NCBI RefSeq assembly: GCF_010365805.1
Contig: NZ_CP048386.1
Coordinates: 124,001-188,000, forward strand
Direction of reading: 5' to 3'
DNA length: 64,000 nt
DNA from: Spiroplasma sp. BIUS-1
Lineage (GTDB): Bacteria; Bacillota_I; Bacilli_A; Mycoplasmatales; Mycoplasmataceae
Shown: one piece after another, positions 50,964-62,069 of the stretch
How positions within the stretch are numbered: the first letter of the stretch is position 1
Layout: every line of letters begins with the position of its first letter
The notes under the pieces: model-generated
Told to the model about the DNA's origin: nothing
The model's database searches: none
The model's input: only the letters and a program-made list of their open reading frames with translations
Program-made: the position numbers and the translations under genes

Positions 50964-51689
50964 ATGAAAATAATAAAAGTGATGAATAACGGCGAAGCTG
51001 GAAAAGTAGTGAGTGATTTAATACTTGATGAGATAAAAAACAATTCAAAAGCTGTATTGGGATTAGCAACAGGAAGTTCACCAATAACAACTTATGAAAA
51101 CATTATCAAAAAGACAAAAGATCAATCTATTGATTGAAGTGAAGTTACTACTTTTAATTTAGATGAGTATAAAGGTTTAGAATCTGATCATGAACAATCA
51201 TACAGATATTTTATGAACGACAAATTGTTTAATCATATAAATATTAAAAAAGTAAATACATTCGTTCCTAGTGGAATGATTGATTCAAATGAAGAGGCTG
51301 TAAAGTATGATCAATTAATTTCTGACCATAATGGAATTGATTTACAACTACTTGGCCTAGGGATAAATGGACATGTTGGTTTTAATGAACCTGGAAGTGA
51401 TTTTGAAGGATTAACTTCTATAGTAGATTTAACAAAATCAACAATAGAAGCAAATTCAAGATTTTTTGAAAAAGAAAGTGATGTTCCCACACAAGCAATT
51501 TCTATGGGTTTAAAATCAATTATGAATGCAAAAAAAATAGTTTTAATAGCAACAGGAGAATCTAAAGCTCTAGCTGTTAAAAATTTAGTTGAAGGGCCAA
51601 TTTCTAAAGAATGACCTTGTTCAGCTCTTCTGAATCACCCAAATGTAACTATAGTTATTGATCAAGAAGCTGGAAAACTTTTAAAATAG
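50964..51689 (+). CDS. nagB: Glucosamine-6-phosphate deaminase
   Basis: A 241-residue NagB/sugar isomerase that converts glucosamine-6-phosphate to fructose-6-phosphate and ammonia, feeding amino sugars into glycolysis. Signatures are [34 protein letters not shown] and [17 protein letters not shown] with the catalytic Asp and His. AGGAGAG precedes the ATG. TGA at 51612 and others encodes Trp. Slightly shorter than E. coli NagB, as usual for Gram-positive relatives. Confidence 0.95.
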
Positions 51690-51714
51690 AGAATCCCATA
51701 AGGGATTTTTTATT
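51690..51714 (+). terminator. Terminator after nagB
   Basis: AATCCC and GGGATT pair around ATAA, followed by T residues. Confidence 0.8.
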
Positions 51715-51779
51715 TTATAAATTATCAACATTACATATGGTGTAAAATCATAGAGTAAATACTAAAGGAGCATATAAAC

Positions 51780-52529
<750 letters not shown>

Positions 52530-52539
52530 TTTTTAAAAA

Positions 52540-53358
52540 GTGAGTTATAAAATTTTAGCTCTGGATATGGATGGAACTACTTTCAAATCGTTGGATGATA
52601 TAGTAATGGAAAATGTCGAACCTATCAATAAAGCAATTAAAAAAGGAACAAAAGTTGTATTTGTTACTGGAAGACCAATTCACACAAAGCTTAATAGACT
52701 TGAGTTGTTTGATTTTTCAAGTGATGGGGCAATCTTTGCAGCGTTCAATGGAGCTCTTATTTATGATTTAAAAGATAAGAAAGCAATTGATGCAAATCCT
52801 ATAGACAAAGAAACTGCTTTAAAAGCGTTTGAACTTTTAAAAAGTGATAAAGATTTTAGTGAAGTTGAACTTTGAGCATATACAGTCGATGATACTTTAA
52901 GTTATGTAAGTATGCCAATTGAAAAAGCAAAAGTTCTAAAACATGAAACTAATTTCTTTGATTATGAACCAGTTATTTTTGAACAAGGTATGGAAATGTT
53001 GGATTGTCATAAAATATTGACAATGAACACAAATACCAAATTTGTAAATAAACTTAAAGAACTTGGTTTAGAAGTTTCTTGAACAGAAGGTTCTCCTGCA
53101 GGAGAAGTTACTAAAAAAGGAATTAATAAAAAATATGCTTTAGAATTTTTATCAAAAAAATTCTCAATTGATAAAGAAGAAATTTTAGCAATGGGAGATG
53201 GTGCAAATGATGTACCTATGTTTGAATATGCTGGACTTTCAATAGCTCCCGCTAACGCCCATGATGAAATAAAAGAAAAAGCAACTGAAGTTTCTGAATA
53301 TACTAATTTAGAAGGTGCTGTTGCAAAAGCAATTAACAAATATATATTAGGAGAATAA
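52540..53358 (+). CDS. HAD-superfamily hydrolase, Cof type (third of three)
   Basis: A 272-residue Cof-type phosphatase with motif I LDMDGTTFKS, motif II VTGRPIHTK, the motif III Lys in VTKKGINKKYAL, and motif IV AMGDGANDVPMFEYA. It starts at GTG (52540), 10 bases after tpiA without a clear ribosome site, so it is probably translated by coupling. TGA at 52873 and later encodes Trp. Being between tpiA and gpmI it may act on a sugar phosphate, but this is inference. Confidence 0.88.
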
Positions 53359-53360
53359 AT

Positions 53361-54947
53361 ATGAAAAATAAAAAACCAGTAGTATTAGCTATATTAGATG
53401 GTTGAGGACTTGCTGAACCTGGTAAAGGGAATGCAGTTCTTGAAGCTAATATGGAATTTGTAGAAAGTCTTAAAAAAGAATATCCATGAGCTTCATCACA
53501 CGCAAGTGGTGAATGAGTGGGTTTACCTGAAGGACAAATGGGTAACTCAGAAGTTGGACATATTCATTTAGGAGCTGGAAGAATTAAATATGAATCATTA
53601 TCATTAATTAACAAAGCTATCAATGATAATAAATTTGATTCAAATGAAGAAATTCAAAAAGCAATAAAAAACTCTTTAGATAATAATAGTGCTTTCCACA
53701 TTATGGGATTATTCTCAGATGGTGGAGTTCACTCACACATGAAACACATGTTTGCAACTTTTGAAGCAGCAGCTAAAGCTGGTTTAAAAGAAATTTACTT
53801 ACACTTATTCACTGATGGAAGAGATACAAAACCAACTGTAGCTTTAAATTACTTAAAAGAACTAAATGAGCTATTTGAAAAATACGGTGTTGGGCAAGTT
53901 GGTTCAATTTCTGGTAGATTCTATTCAATGGATAGAGATAAAAGAATGGAAAGAGTAGCTGAAGGATATAAATCAATGGTTAACAGAAACTGTGAAAATT
54001 CATTTACAGATCCTGCAGCTTATATTCAATCACAATACGACTTAGGTAAAGATGATGAAGGAATCCTTCCTGCATACAACTCAAGTTGTGAAAATGGTTA
54101 TGTTAAAGAAAACGATACAGTAGTATTTGCAAACTTTAGACCAGATAGAGCTATTCAAATGGCAAGTACATTTACAAACAATGGATATGCTGCTTGAAGT
54201 GATGAATCATTTAATGATTTAACTTTCTTAGGAGATAAAATTTACTTCTTATGTATGATGGAATACTCTGATTCTGTTAAATCAAACCATATTGCATTTA
54301 AAGCAATAGAAGTTGTTAATGGTTTAGGAGAATGATTAAGCAAAAAAGGTTATAAACAATTAAGAATTGCTGAAACTGAAAAAATTGCTCACGTAACTTT
54401 CTTCTTTGATGGAGGAAAAGATTACTTCAAAAATGGACTTGCAACTCAAGAAGAAATTAAACTTGATGGAGCTGCAATAGATCTTATATCATCTCCAAAA
54501 GTGGCAACTTATGATTTAAAACCTGAAATGTCAGCTGTTGAAATTACAGATAAATTAGTTGAAAGAATTGCATCAGAAGAATTTGATTTAATTGTTTTAA
54601 ACTACGCTAACTGTGACATGGTAGGACACACAGGTGTTTTAGAAGCTGCAATTAAAGGTGTAAAAACTTTAGATGAACAATTAAAAAGAGTTTACGAAGC
54701 TTGTGAAGAACACGGAGCTACAATGATTATTACAGCGGATCACGGAAATGCTGAAGTTATGATTGATGCAGAAGGTGGACCAAACAAGAAACATACAAGT
54801 CAACCAGTACCAATTATTATTACTGATAAATCAATTAAAATGAGAACAAAAGATGCTGCCATCGCCGATGTGGCACCAACAATTTGTGAAATCTTGGGAG
54901 TAGAAATTCCTGAAGAAATGACACAACCTTCATTAATTGAAAAATAA
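53361..54947 (+). CDS. gpmI: 2,3-bisphosphoglycerate-independent phosphoglycerate mutase
   Basis: A 528-residue Mn2+-dependent phosphoglycerate mutase interconverting 3- and 2-phosphoglycerate. Alkaline-phosphatase superfamily metal sites are visible: LDGWGLAEPGKGN with the first Asp, GNSEVGHIHLGAGR carrying the catalytic Ser, FRPDRAIQM, and NYANCDMVGHTG and ITADHGNAE near the C-terminus. It starts 3 bases after the HAD stop and ends at a strong terminator. TGA encodes Trp in LDGWG and elsewhere. Confidence 0.97.
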
Positions 54948-54948
54948 A

Positions 54949-54982
54949 AAAATACCTTCTATTTTAAAGAAGGTATTTTTTT
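54949..54982. terminator. Bidirectional terminator between gpmI and the membrane protein gene
   Basis: AAATACCTTCT and AGAAGGTATTT pair around ATTTTAA, followed by T; the minus-strand gene ends inside it. Confidence 0.85.
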
Positions 54983-56164
54983 ATTTTTATATATTCTTTC
55001 TAAAACTATAGGAATGAAAATTAAAATTGATATACCATAAACTTGAATCATAAATAACCCAGAGAATGTGGAGGTTAAAAATTCTAGTGTGGGATTGTTA
55101 TATTTATTTTTTAGTCTTAAAGATGTGAGAATAATTGTTGCAATATTTGCAATAATAGCAAATATATAAATTAAAGGATATACAAGATAGTAAAGTGATT
55201 GTATATCTCCTTTAAAATTATAATTTTCAATTATTGTTAATTTATAAATTGCTAATCCTAAAATCACTGTACTAATAGATAACTTAATATAACTAAAAAT
55301 CTTTTCAGCTCTATTTATTTCAAAATTTTTGTTAACCTCTTTAACTTTTTTTTCTTTTAACAAAGCATTGTTAACAACAATCATTAAGTATTGACAAGCT
55401 GTAATTAAAAGTAAACAACCAATTGTTCCAAGAACAAATAACTCTAAACCGTTTTTTGCAACCAAAGGATTAAAGAAGAAATAAGGCGTTGCTAAAACTC
55501 CGATATCCACATATTTGTCGTTTAAGACTCACTCATAATTATTTTCTAAAAAAGTTTTATCTTTTTCAGAAATACCATCCACATAATGTCCCAATCCTAT
55601 TTTAAACATTATCAACATTCTTATTGATACAAACAATAAGTAGAATATTGGATAAATTCAACCGACTAATAAGTCTTTTTTATATCAACTTTTTATATCA
55701 ATTTTTTCCTTTTTAACAACAACAATATAATAAGTTATTGCAATTATATATGTAACTAAGTGTGTTGTAACAGTTATAAATCATTTAAGAAATGAATTAT
55801 AAACATTAGCATATGCTACTAAAGGATTTGAATCTATATTTTGATTTGATAGTGTTGCAGAAAGTGCGGATCAGAATAATGCCATTGTAAGTGTAAAGTA
55901 AGCCAAAAAATTAATTCAAGCAACCTTTCCCGGTTTTCAAATACCTCATTTACCATCAAGAGCAACAAAAATAAAGAATATAAAAAACATTCAATTTGTT
56001 TGGGTTGTTCAAAAAGACATATCTGCAAACATTTTATTTACCTCTCCAAAAACATGATATCTTGGTGCAGGATCTATTTGAGCCATAGTTGCAGATAAAA
56101 CTAGAAAAGCTGAGAAGTAAGTGAAAAATAAAGATCACAGTGTTATTTTTAATTTTTTATTCAT
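54959..56164 (-). CDS. Multi-pass membrane protein, function unknown
   Basis: A 401-residue protein with about nine or ten hydrophobic helices spread over the whole length and a polar hairpin near residues 195-215. Aromatic residues are frequent in the first third (FWTTQTNWMFFIFFIF) and many Trp residues are encoded by TGA. No transporter signature, ATPase motif or catalytic residue can be recognised. The TQTN segment recalls uncharacterised mycoplasmal membrane families (DUF1600-type), a weak resemblance. The divergent neighbourhood gives no further clue. Confidence 0.7.
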
Positions 56165-56206
56165 AATATCCTCGTTTTTATTTCTATTCTATTATCTTTT
56201 ATTTGA

Positions 56207-56253
56207 ATAAAAAAAGCAATTAATAGGTTTATCAACCGTTATTAACTGCTTTT
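56207..56253 (-). terminator. Terminator after the flavoenzyme gene (minus strand)
   Basis: On the minus strand AAAAGCAGTTAATA and TATTAATTGCTTTT pair with one G-U pair, ending in U residues; the gene's stop lies in the loop. Confidence 0.8.
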
Positions 56254-57209
56254 CTATCTTTTATTATTTTTTCAATATTAACAACAGCTTGCATTGATTC
56301 GTACACTCCTGAAACTAAGTTTCTAATTTTAGTTTCATAAACACAACAATCTCCTGCTGCAAATATTCCTTTAACTGAAGTTTCCATTGTATAGTCAACT
56401 TCGAATCTATTTAGTTTATTTATTTTTAAATCTAAATTTTCAAACTTTTCTTTATCAATGGTTGAACCAAATTGAACAATTGCTGAATCAAATTCAAGTT
56501 CTAATTCCTCTTTTGAATCAATACCAACTATTTTTAATTTTTTAGCACAATCATTTTCTTCATCACATATTTCAACGAAGTTATAAGAAGTTAAAAACTT
56601 AACATTATTTGTTTTAGCTTGTTCAATACTTGCTGGTTTAGCTCTGAATTCTTCTCTTCTGTGAATTATAGTAACTGACTTAGCAATACCTGTAAGTTCG
56701 TTTGCTCAATCTAATGAAGAATCTCCTCCACCAAAAATTAAAACATTATGATCTTTGAAACTTTGCATATTTGTAACTGAATAAAATATGTTGTCATATA
56801 ATTTATCTACTAATTGAATTGGTTTGAAAACTCCCATTCCATCTGTAAATAATATTCTCTTATATTGTCCGACTTGTTTATTTGAAAAATTAACTTCAAA
56901 TCAGTTAATATCTTTTTCTTCTTCGGGTTTTATTATTTTAATTCCTGTTACATATGTATTAAAAATTAAATTAAAGTTCTCATCTTCTTTGTTAATTGAT
57001 TCGAACATTTTATCCATAGCTTCTTGAGCTTGTATTTTTGGAATGGCAGGGAAATTGTATATAAACTTTTCTGGATAATAAGTTGTAACTTGTCCACCAT
57101 AAGTTTCTTTGGCTTCTACTACATCTCCTGTAAGTTTTAAATCTGCAGCCATTTTTCATGCATACATACCAGCAGACCCACATCCAATTATTAAAATGTC
57201 TTTAACCAT
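56229..57209 (-). CDS. Ferredoxin/flavodoxin-NADP reductase, thioredoxin-reductase-like
   Basis: A 326-residue two-domain flavoprotein. The FAD motif is ILIIGCGSAGMYAW, the NADP motif FGGGDSSLDWANEL, followed by IIHRREEFRAKPAS, and the late FAD site GIFAAGDCCVYETKI. There is no CxxC dithiol in the NADP domain, so it is not a classical thioredoxin reductase; the GGQVTTYYPEKFIYNFPAIPKIQAQEA segment matches the YumC-type ferredoxin-NADP reductase 2 family. It likely supplies electrons from NADPH to a small redox protein. TGA encodes Trp. Confidence 0.85.
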
Positions 57210-57276
57210 ATAATTGCCTCCAAAATATTGCAAAATCATTATATCATATATACATATGTGAAAAGAGGTTGGCGCA

Positions 57277-57693
57277 ATGAGATTTGAAATTAATAATTTA
57301 CAAGAATTAAATAAAGTAGCTATTTACTTAAAAGATAAGTTAACTAAGAATGTTTGTATTTTATTGATTGGTCAAATGGGTGCTGGAAAAACTACATTCA
57401 CAAAAGAACTTTTAAAAGAATTTGGAGTAAAAGAAATTGTCACTTCTCCAACTTTTACTATAATGAATCAGTATGGTTTTGAAAATTTTAAAATAAATCA
57501 TATAGACGCATATAGATTAACTTTGCAAGAAGATCCACAAATGTATTTAGAAGAAATGATTGATTCTATAAATATTGTGGAGTGAAGTCAAAATTTAGAT
57601 ATAAATTATGAAAGTTATTTTAAAGTTATTAAAGTAACAATAGATGTAATAGATGAAACAAAAAGAGTTTTTGAAGTAGAGGAGATAAATTAA
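57277..57693 (+). CDS. tsaE: tRNA threonylcarbamoyladenosine biosynthesis ATPase TsaE
   Basis: A 138-residue P-loop protein. Walker A GQMGAGKTT is at residues 32-40 and the VTSPTFTIMNQY segment is diagnostic; ATP hydrolysis by TsaE resets the TsaB-TsaD complex that makes t6A at tRNA position 37. AAAGAGG precedes the ATG. It ends 1 base before tsaB, the usual pairing. One TGA (57583-57585) encodes Trp. Confidence 0.95.
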
Positions 57694-57694
57694 T

Positions 57695-58261
57695 ATGAAT
57701 CTTTTTATAGATACTAGCAATAATAAGTTAATTTTTATTTTAGAAAAAGATAATAAAATAATCGATTCATTTTTTTTGGATAACCAAATTAGAATAAGCG
57801 ATATTGCTTTAGAAGAACTTCAAAAATTTTTAAATAAAAATAACTTAACCATTCATGACATTAAAAGTCTATATGCAACAAAAGGACCTGGAAGTTATAC
57901 TGGAGTTAGAGTGGCTATAACAATCATTAAAACTTTGAAAACAGTAAATGAAAAATTCAAAGTATTTTTACTATCTTCTCTTGCTTATCAAGCATCAAAT
58001 AAAAAAACAATTAGTATTTTAGATGCAAAAGGATCTAAAATATATATAGGTATTTATCAAGAAGCTAAAAATATAATTGAAGATCAAATAATACCTTTAG
58101 ACTACTTAGAAGAATTTGAAAAACAGTTTAAAGATTTTAATGTAGTAAAAGATTATAAAGATATTGATTTTAAAGAATGTTTTTTATTAACAAAAGACAG
58201 TTTTCAAGAAATTAAAAATGTTGAAGATATTAAACCTTTGTATATAAAACACTTTATCTAA
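57695..58261 (+). CDS. tsaB: tRNA threonylcarbamoyladenosine biosynthesis protein TsaB
   Basis: A 188-residue member of the TsaB/YeaZ family that dimerises with TsaD in t6A synthesis. The ASKHA-like core is seen in LFIDTSNNKLIFIL at the N-terminus, and ATKGPGSYTGVRVAITIIKTL is the family signature. It is shorter at the C-terminus than E. coli TsaB, as in other Mollicutes. Co-translated with tsaE. Confidence 0.94.
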   Translation: MNLFIDTSNNKLIFILEKDNKIIDSFFLDNQIRISDIALEELQKFLNKNNLTIHDIKSLYATKGPGSYTGVRVAITIIKTLKTVNEKFKVFLLSSLAYQASNKKTISILDAKGSKIYIGIYQEAKNIIEDQIIPLDYLEEFEKQFKDFNVVKDYKDIDFKECFLLTKDSFQEIKNVEDIKPLYIKHFI

Positions 58262-58276
58262 AAAGGAGAATAAACT

Positions 58277-58750
58277 TTGAAAGATCATAACCAAGTTGGT
58301 AATCTGCCAACATGAGCTTTAGTTTTACTTATAATTTTATTTTTATTAGGATTAGCGGTTGCTTTTTGGGGAGCTGGTTCAGCTTTCGGATTAAAGAAAA
58401 GTTTAAATAAGCAAGAGTTAAGTTTTTTTAAAAATAAAAAAATAATAAATTATGGTGAAACCTTTGAAAATAAAGAAGGAATTTTTGCTTTATTTTTTGA
58501 GATTTCAAATGAGAAAGCTTTCTTTTTGCCAATATATATATTTGCAACTGAAAATTTTGATCTTGAAATAAATAATATATTTGAAGATATTAAAAATAAT
58601 AAAAAACAAATAATAAAAAATTACATTAAAGAAAATAACTTAAAAATTGAACAAATAAAATTTGTTCAATTAGAAAAAGAAAATCAATCAAAACTTTATG
58701 AACAATGACTAAAAAAAATTAAAAGTAATAAAATTATTTTCAATCAATAA
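58277..58750 (+). CDS. Single-pass membrane protein of unknown function
   Basis: A 157-residue protein starting at TTG (58277), with AAAGGAG 7 bases upstream. One membrane helix (about residues 13-37, WALVLLIILFLLGLAVAFW) is followed by a Lys-rich cytoplasmic tail of about 110 residues with helical character. TGA codons encode Trp. It is 15 bases after tsaB and may be the last gene of that operon. No family is recognised. Confidence 0.7.
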
Positions 58751-58760
58751 AAATAATTTT
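58730..58760 (+). terminator. Terminator overlapping the stop of the membrane protein gene
   Basis: AAAATTATTTT pairs perfectly with AAAATAATTTT across the stop codon region; the tail is only moderately T-rich. Confidence 0.6.
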
Positions 58761-58779
58761 AACTTTACATATGTGCACC

Positions 58780-58823
58780 CACTTTAATCAAAAAAAAAAA
58801 AAAAAAGCAGCATAATTAAAGTG
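58780..58823 (+). repeat. Inverted repeat enclosing a 17-base poly-A tract
   Basis: CACTTTAAT (58780-58788) and ATTAAAGTG (58815-58823) are exact complements and enclose A17 (58790-58806). The element stands 13 bases before the 77-codon membrane gene. Homopolymers this long slip readily, so length may vary between cells and alter expression. Confidence 0.6.
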
Positions 58824-58835
58824 TGGAGTAAGTTT

Positions 58836-59069
58836 ATGGAAGAAAAACAAATAATTGGATTGTCATTAATTATATTAGGGTTATTAATAATGGCTATTTT
58901 TGGTTGATTAATTTATCGTTCAAAAAACTCACCAAAAGAAAATTCAATACTAAATTCAAAAAATAAAGAAAGCCAAACAATCTGAGAATTCACTAAAAAA
59001 AATTTTCCTGTTTTTTTGGCTTTGTTTGGATTGATAATGTCTATAACTGGACTGACAATGCTCTTCTAA
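58836..59069 (+). CDS. Small two-helix membrane protein
   Basis: A 77-residue protein with two hydrophobic helices (about residues 6-26 and 58-77) joined by a polar Lys/Asn/Ser-rich loop. GGAG lies upstream of the ATG. TGA codons encode Trp in FGWLIYRS and TIWEFTKK. It sits directly before ptsG (34 bases), with the poly-A hairpin upstream. No family is recognised; a small accessory of the PTS permease is a possibility without direct support. Confidence 0.6.
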
Positions 59070-59102
59070 CTTTGCTTCAACTAGAAAGAGAGAATAGAGT
59101 TT

Positions 59103-61175
59103 ATGAAAAATATTTCTTCAAAAAATGGAGAAAAGACAAACAATCAATTTGTAAACTACATGAAGAGAATGGGGCATGGAATAATGCCAACTCTTTCAAA
59201 ACTAAGTAAAGCATTCTTATTACCGATTGCTTTACTTCCGATAGCCGGTGTATTCTTGGGTGTTGGTTCAGCTATAGCTACCAATTCACCCGATGCAAGT
59301 TTTGGTTTTTACTTTGGTTCTGTTTTAAATAAAATGGGTGACGTTTGTTTTGGAAACTTACCTGTATTATTTTGTATATCTGTCGCTTTAGCATATACTA
59401 AAGATTCTGGGATAGCTGCTTTAACTGCTGTTGTTGGTTTCTTGGTTATGAATGGTGCTCAAGCGGCCTTATTACATACTCAAACTGTTGATAAAGATAG
59501 TGTTTGAGTTCTAGTTAACCTGGGAGGGGATTCTTCAAACCAAGTTTGAAAGCAATTATATAATGCTAATGGTTCTATAAATTGGGATGGTTTCAATTTA
59601 CAAGATATTGTTAAATATGTAAGTGCTTCTGATAAAGGTATAGCTGAAGCTGGAAATGGAGTTTTAATTAATTCAAATTTAGAATTGATTGATGCTGCAG
59701 GATCAGTTTATTATTCATTGTTATGAATTAATAAAATACCAAATGGTTTGATAACATCAAATATTGGTGTTAATTCATTGAATACAGGAGTTTTTGCAGG
59801 TATCTTTGTTGGAGCAATTGCTGCAAAATGTTATAACAAGTTCCATGATACACAATTGCCTTCAGCAATAAGTTTCTTTTCAGGAACTAAACTAGTTCCA
59901 ATTATTACTTTTGTTGCAGTTATTCCTTTATCATTCTTGTTTATGTTCTTATGACCATATTTAGGAATGGGTCTAGCTGCATTTGGTAGAGTTTCAGGAG
60001 AATTACCATTTGGTGTTGACTCATTTATATATGAAATTGCAGAACGTTCTCTAGTTCCTTTCGGACTACACCACGTTTTCTATGCACCTTTATGATGAAC
60101 TAATGCAGGAGGTTCAATTGCTGAAGCTTTTGCTGGTGCAACTGAAGCTCAGAAAGAAGCGTTTGAAAATATTTGAAATATTAACCACAACACAGGTGGT
60201 GTATTTAAAACTTTTGAACAAATTCAAACTTTGATAAGTACAGATTATAAAGACTTATGACAAGCAATGGGAGACCAAACAATGGCTTATAAAGTTATTG
60301 CAAACACTGGAGTTCTAAACTTTACAGATTTAGAAGCTTTAGGTTTAAATATTGGTAGATTCCAATCAGGAAAATTTGGATTTATGTTAATTGGTTTACC
60401 AATGGCAGGACTTGCCATGTGGTTAAATGTTCCTAAAGAAAATAGAAAATCAGTTATGGGAATTTATTTCTCAGCTGCATTTACTTGTTTCTTAACAGGT
60501 ATTACTGAACCAATCGAATATACATTCTTATTCTTAGCACCATGATTATTCTATGGAGTTCATATGCCTTTAGCATCAATTTCATTCTTGTTAACAGGTT
60601 TATTCCAAACTCACGTTTCAATGACTGTTTCAGGAGGATTTATTGACTATATAGTATTTGGAGTTATTCCATTCTTTGGAAGTAATGCTATGAGTGCTAA
60701 ATCATGTTTTGCAGTATTAGGTGTAGCAGCAGTAATGGCGCCAGCCTACTTCTTCTCATTCTACTTTGCAGTAAAATATGGAAATGTAATGGTTCCTGGT
60801 CGTGATGGATCAAGTGAAGCACAATTAAAAACAAAAGCTGACTATAAAGCATCAAAAGGACAAAATTTAGATGGTTCAAAAATGGAAAATTCTAAATCAG
60901 TTGCAGAAGATGCTAGAATGGAAAAAGCTAGAAAAATAATTGAATTCTTAGGTGGTGAGTCAAACATTGAAGATATCGACGCTTGTGCCAGTCGTTTAAG
61001 ATTAACAGTTAAAGACTCATCGATAGTTGATAAAGAAGGAATCTTATCGCTTGGTGGAGCAAACGGAGCTTTAATAAGAGGAAACAACGTACAAGTAGTT
61101 TATGGTGGAGAACAAGAAGCCTTAAAACCTCGTATGATAAAAATCTTAGGAGAGCAAAGAAAAGCTAAAAAATAA
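59103..61175 (+). CDS. ptsG: PTS permease, glucose/N-acetylglucosamine type, EIIC-EIIB
   Basis: A 690-residue phosphotransferase permease. The EIIC domain (about residues 20-560) has ten-odd helices with family segments PTLSKLSKAFLLPIALLPIAG, PFGLHHVFYAPLWW and GITEPIEYTFLF containing the substrate Glu. The EIIB domain (about 600-690) carries the phosphorylatable Cys628 in DACASRLRL. No EIIA domain is fused, so phosphate must come from a separate EIIA. It imports and phosphorylates hexose; glucose versus N-acetylglucosamine cannot be decided. The start has a weak AGAGAG ribosome site. TGA encodes several Trp residues. Confidence 0.9.
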
Positions 61176-61185
61176 TTATATTTTT

Positions 61186-61208
61186 AAAACATCTTAGGAT
61201 GTTTTTTT
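61186..61208 (+). terminator. Terminator after ptsG
   Basis: AAAACATC and GATGTTTT pair around TTAG, followed by T. Confidence 0.82.
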
Positions 61209-61266
61209 ATTTTGCCAATTTTATTTATAAAACTAAATGTAGTAGTAATAAATACTATTTTTTTGC

Positions 61267-61272
61267 TATAAT
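61267..61272 (+). promoter_or_regulatory. -10 box of tRNA-Ser(GCT)
   Basis: Extended TGC-TATAAT 13 bases before the tRNA. Confidence 0.65.
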
Positions 61273-61285
61273 GATTTATGTAAAT

Positions 61286-61376
61286 GGATTGGTACTCAAG
61301 TTGGTGAAGAGGGCACCCTGCTAAGGTGTTAGGCCGGGTAACTGGCGCGAGAGTTCGAGTCTCTCTCAATCCGCCA
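61286..61376 (+). tRNA. tRNA-Ser (GCT)
   Basis: A 91-base type II tRNA with a long variable arm; acceptor GGATTGG paired with TCAATCC (one G-T pair), loop CTGCTAA giving GCT, discriminator G, encoded CCA. Confidence 0.94.
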
Positions 61377-61390
61377 TTTATAAGAAATTA

Positions 61391-61418
61391 AACCAAGATT
61401 ATAAAATCTTGGTTTTTT
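61391..61418 (+). terminator. Terminator after tRNA-Ser
   Basis: AACCAAGATT and AATCTTGGTT form a 10-bp stem around ATAA, then T. Confidence 0.87.
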
Positions 61419-61481
61419 ATTTGATTATGAAAATAATACCTATAAAATAATAGATATAAGAGTTACTAAGAGGTGATAACA

Positions 61482-62066
61482 ATGAAAAAAGACAAAATGA
61501 TAAATGATTTAAGTGAAAATAAACCAAAAAAAGGACTTTTGAAAAAGATATTCAGTAATAAAGAAGGTCAAAAGAAAGTTCTTGGAATTATTAAATCAAA
61601 AAAAATAAGTAACTTATATTTTTACACTGATGTTAATAATGTTTTGTTAATTTTAGAACATGGTATCAGACTTTTAAAAGACCAAAAACTTAGAAAAGAT
61701 GAAGAATATGTTGTTTGAACATATTTAGAAAATGAAAATTCAGTGGGATTAGAATTTGACAGTTCAACAAGAGCACATTTTTGAAAATGAGCTAGTGAAT
61801 CAAAAGTTAATATTGAAAAAATTACAGTTATTGGAATAGATCCAGAAAAACTTGCAAAATTATCTAAAGAAGATTGAGCAATTGATGAAGTAAAAAATAT
61901 AGTTTATATTTATGAAACAATTCCTTTAGAGGCAATTGATTTTATAATGATTAAAGACAAGTCAAACTTAAAAAGAATTCAAACATATGTTGAAGCAAAC
62001 GACATAGATATTGATGTATTTTATGGTGAAACAGGAAATGTTGATACAAAGAAAGAGAGAAAGTAA
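61482..62066 (+). CDS. Possible DarT/DUF4433-like protein (ADP-ribosyltransferase fold)
   Basis: A 194-residue soluble protein starting at ATG 61482 after AAGAGGTG. After a Lys-rich lead (1-30), the order of segments resembles DarT: ISNLYFYTDVNNVLLILEHGI matches the LYH.T...N..SIL..G opening in DarT toxins, ITVIGIDPEKLAKL fits the next strand-helix, and IPLEAIDFIMIKDKSNLKRIQ plus DIDIDVFYGETG matches the closing region. In my hand alignment the catalytic Glu of DarT is not conserved (Ile there), so it may be inactive or a distant relative. It is 3 bases before proS and co-transcribed with it. No antitoxin (DarG macrodomain) gene is adjacent. TGA codons encode Trp. Confidence 0.5.
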
Positions 62067-62069
62067 ATA

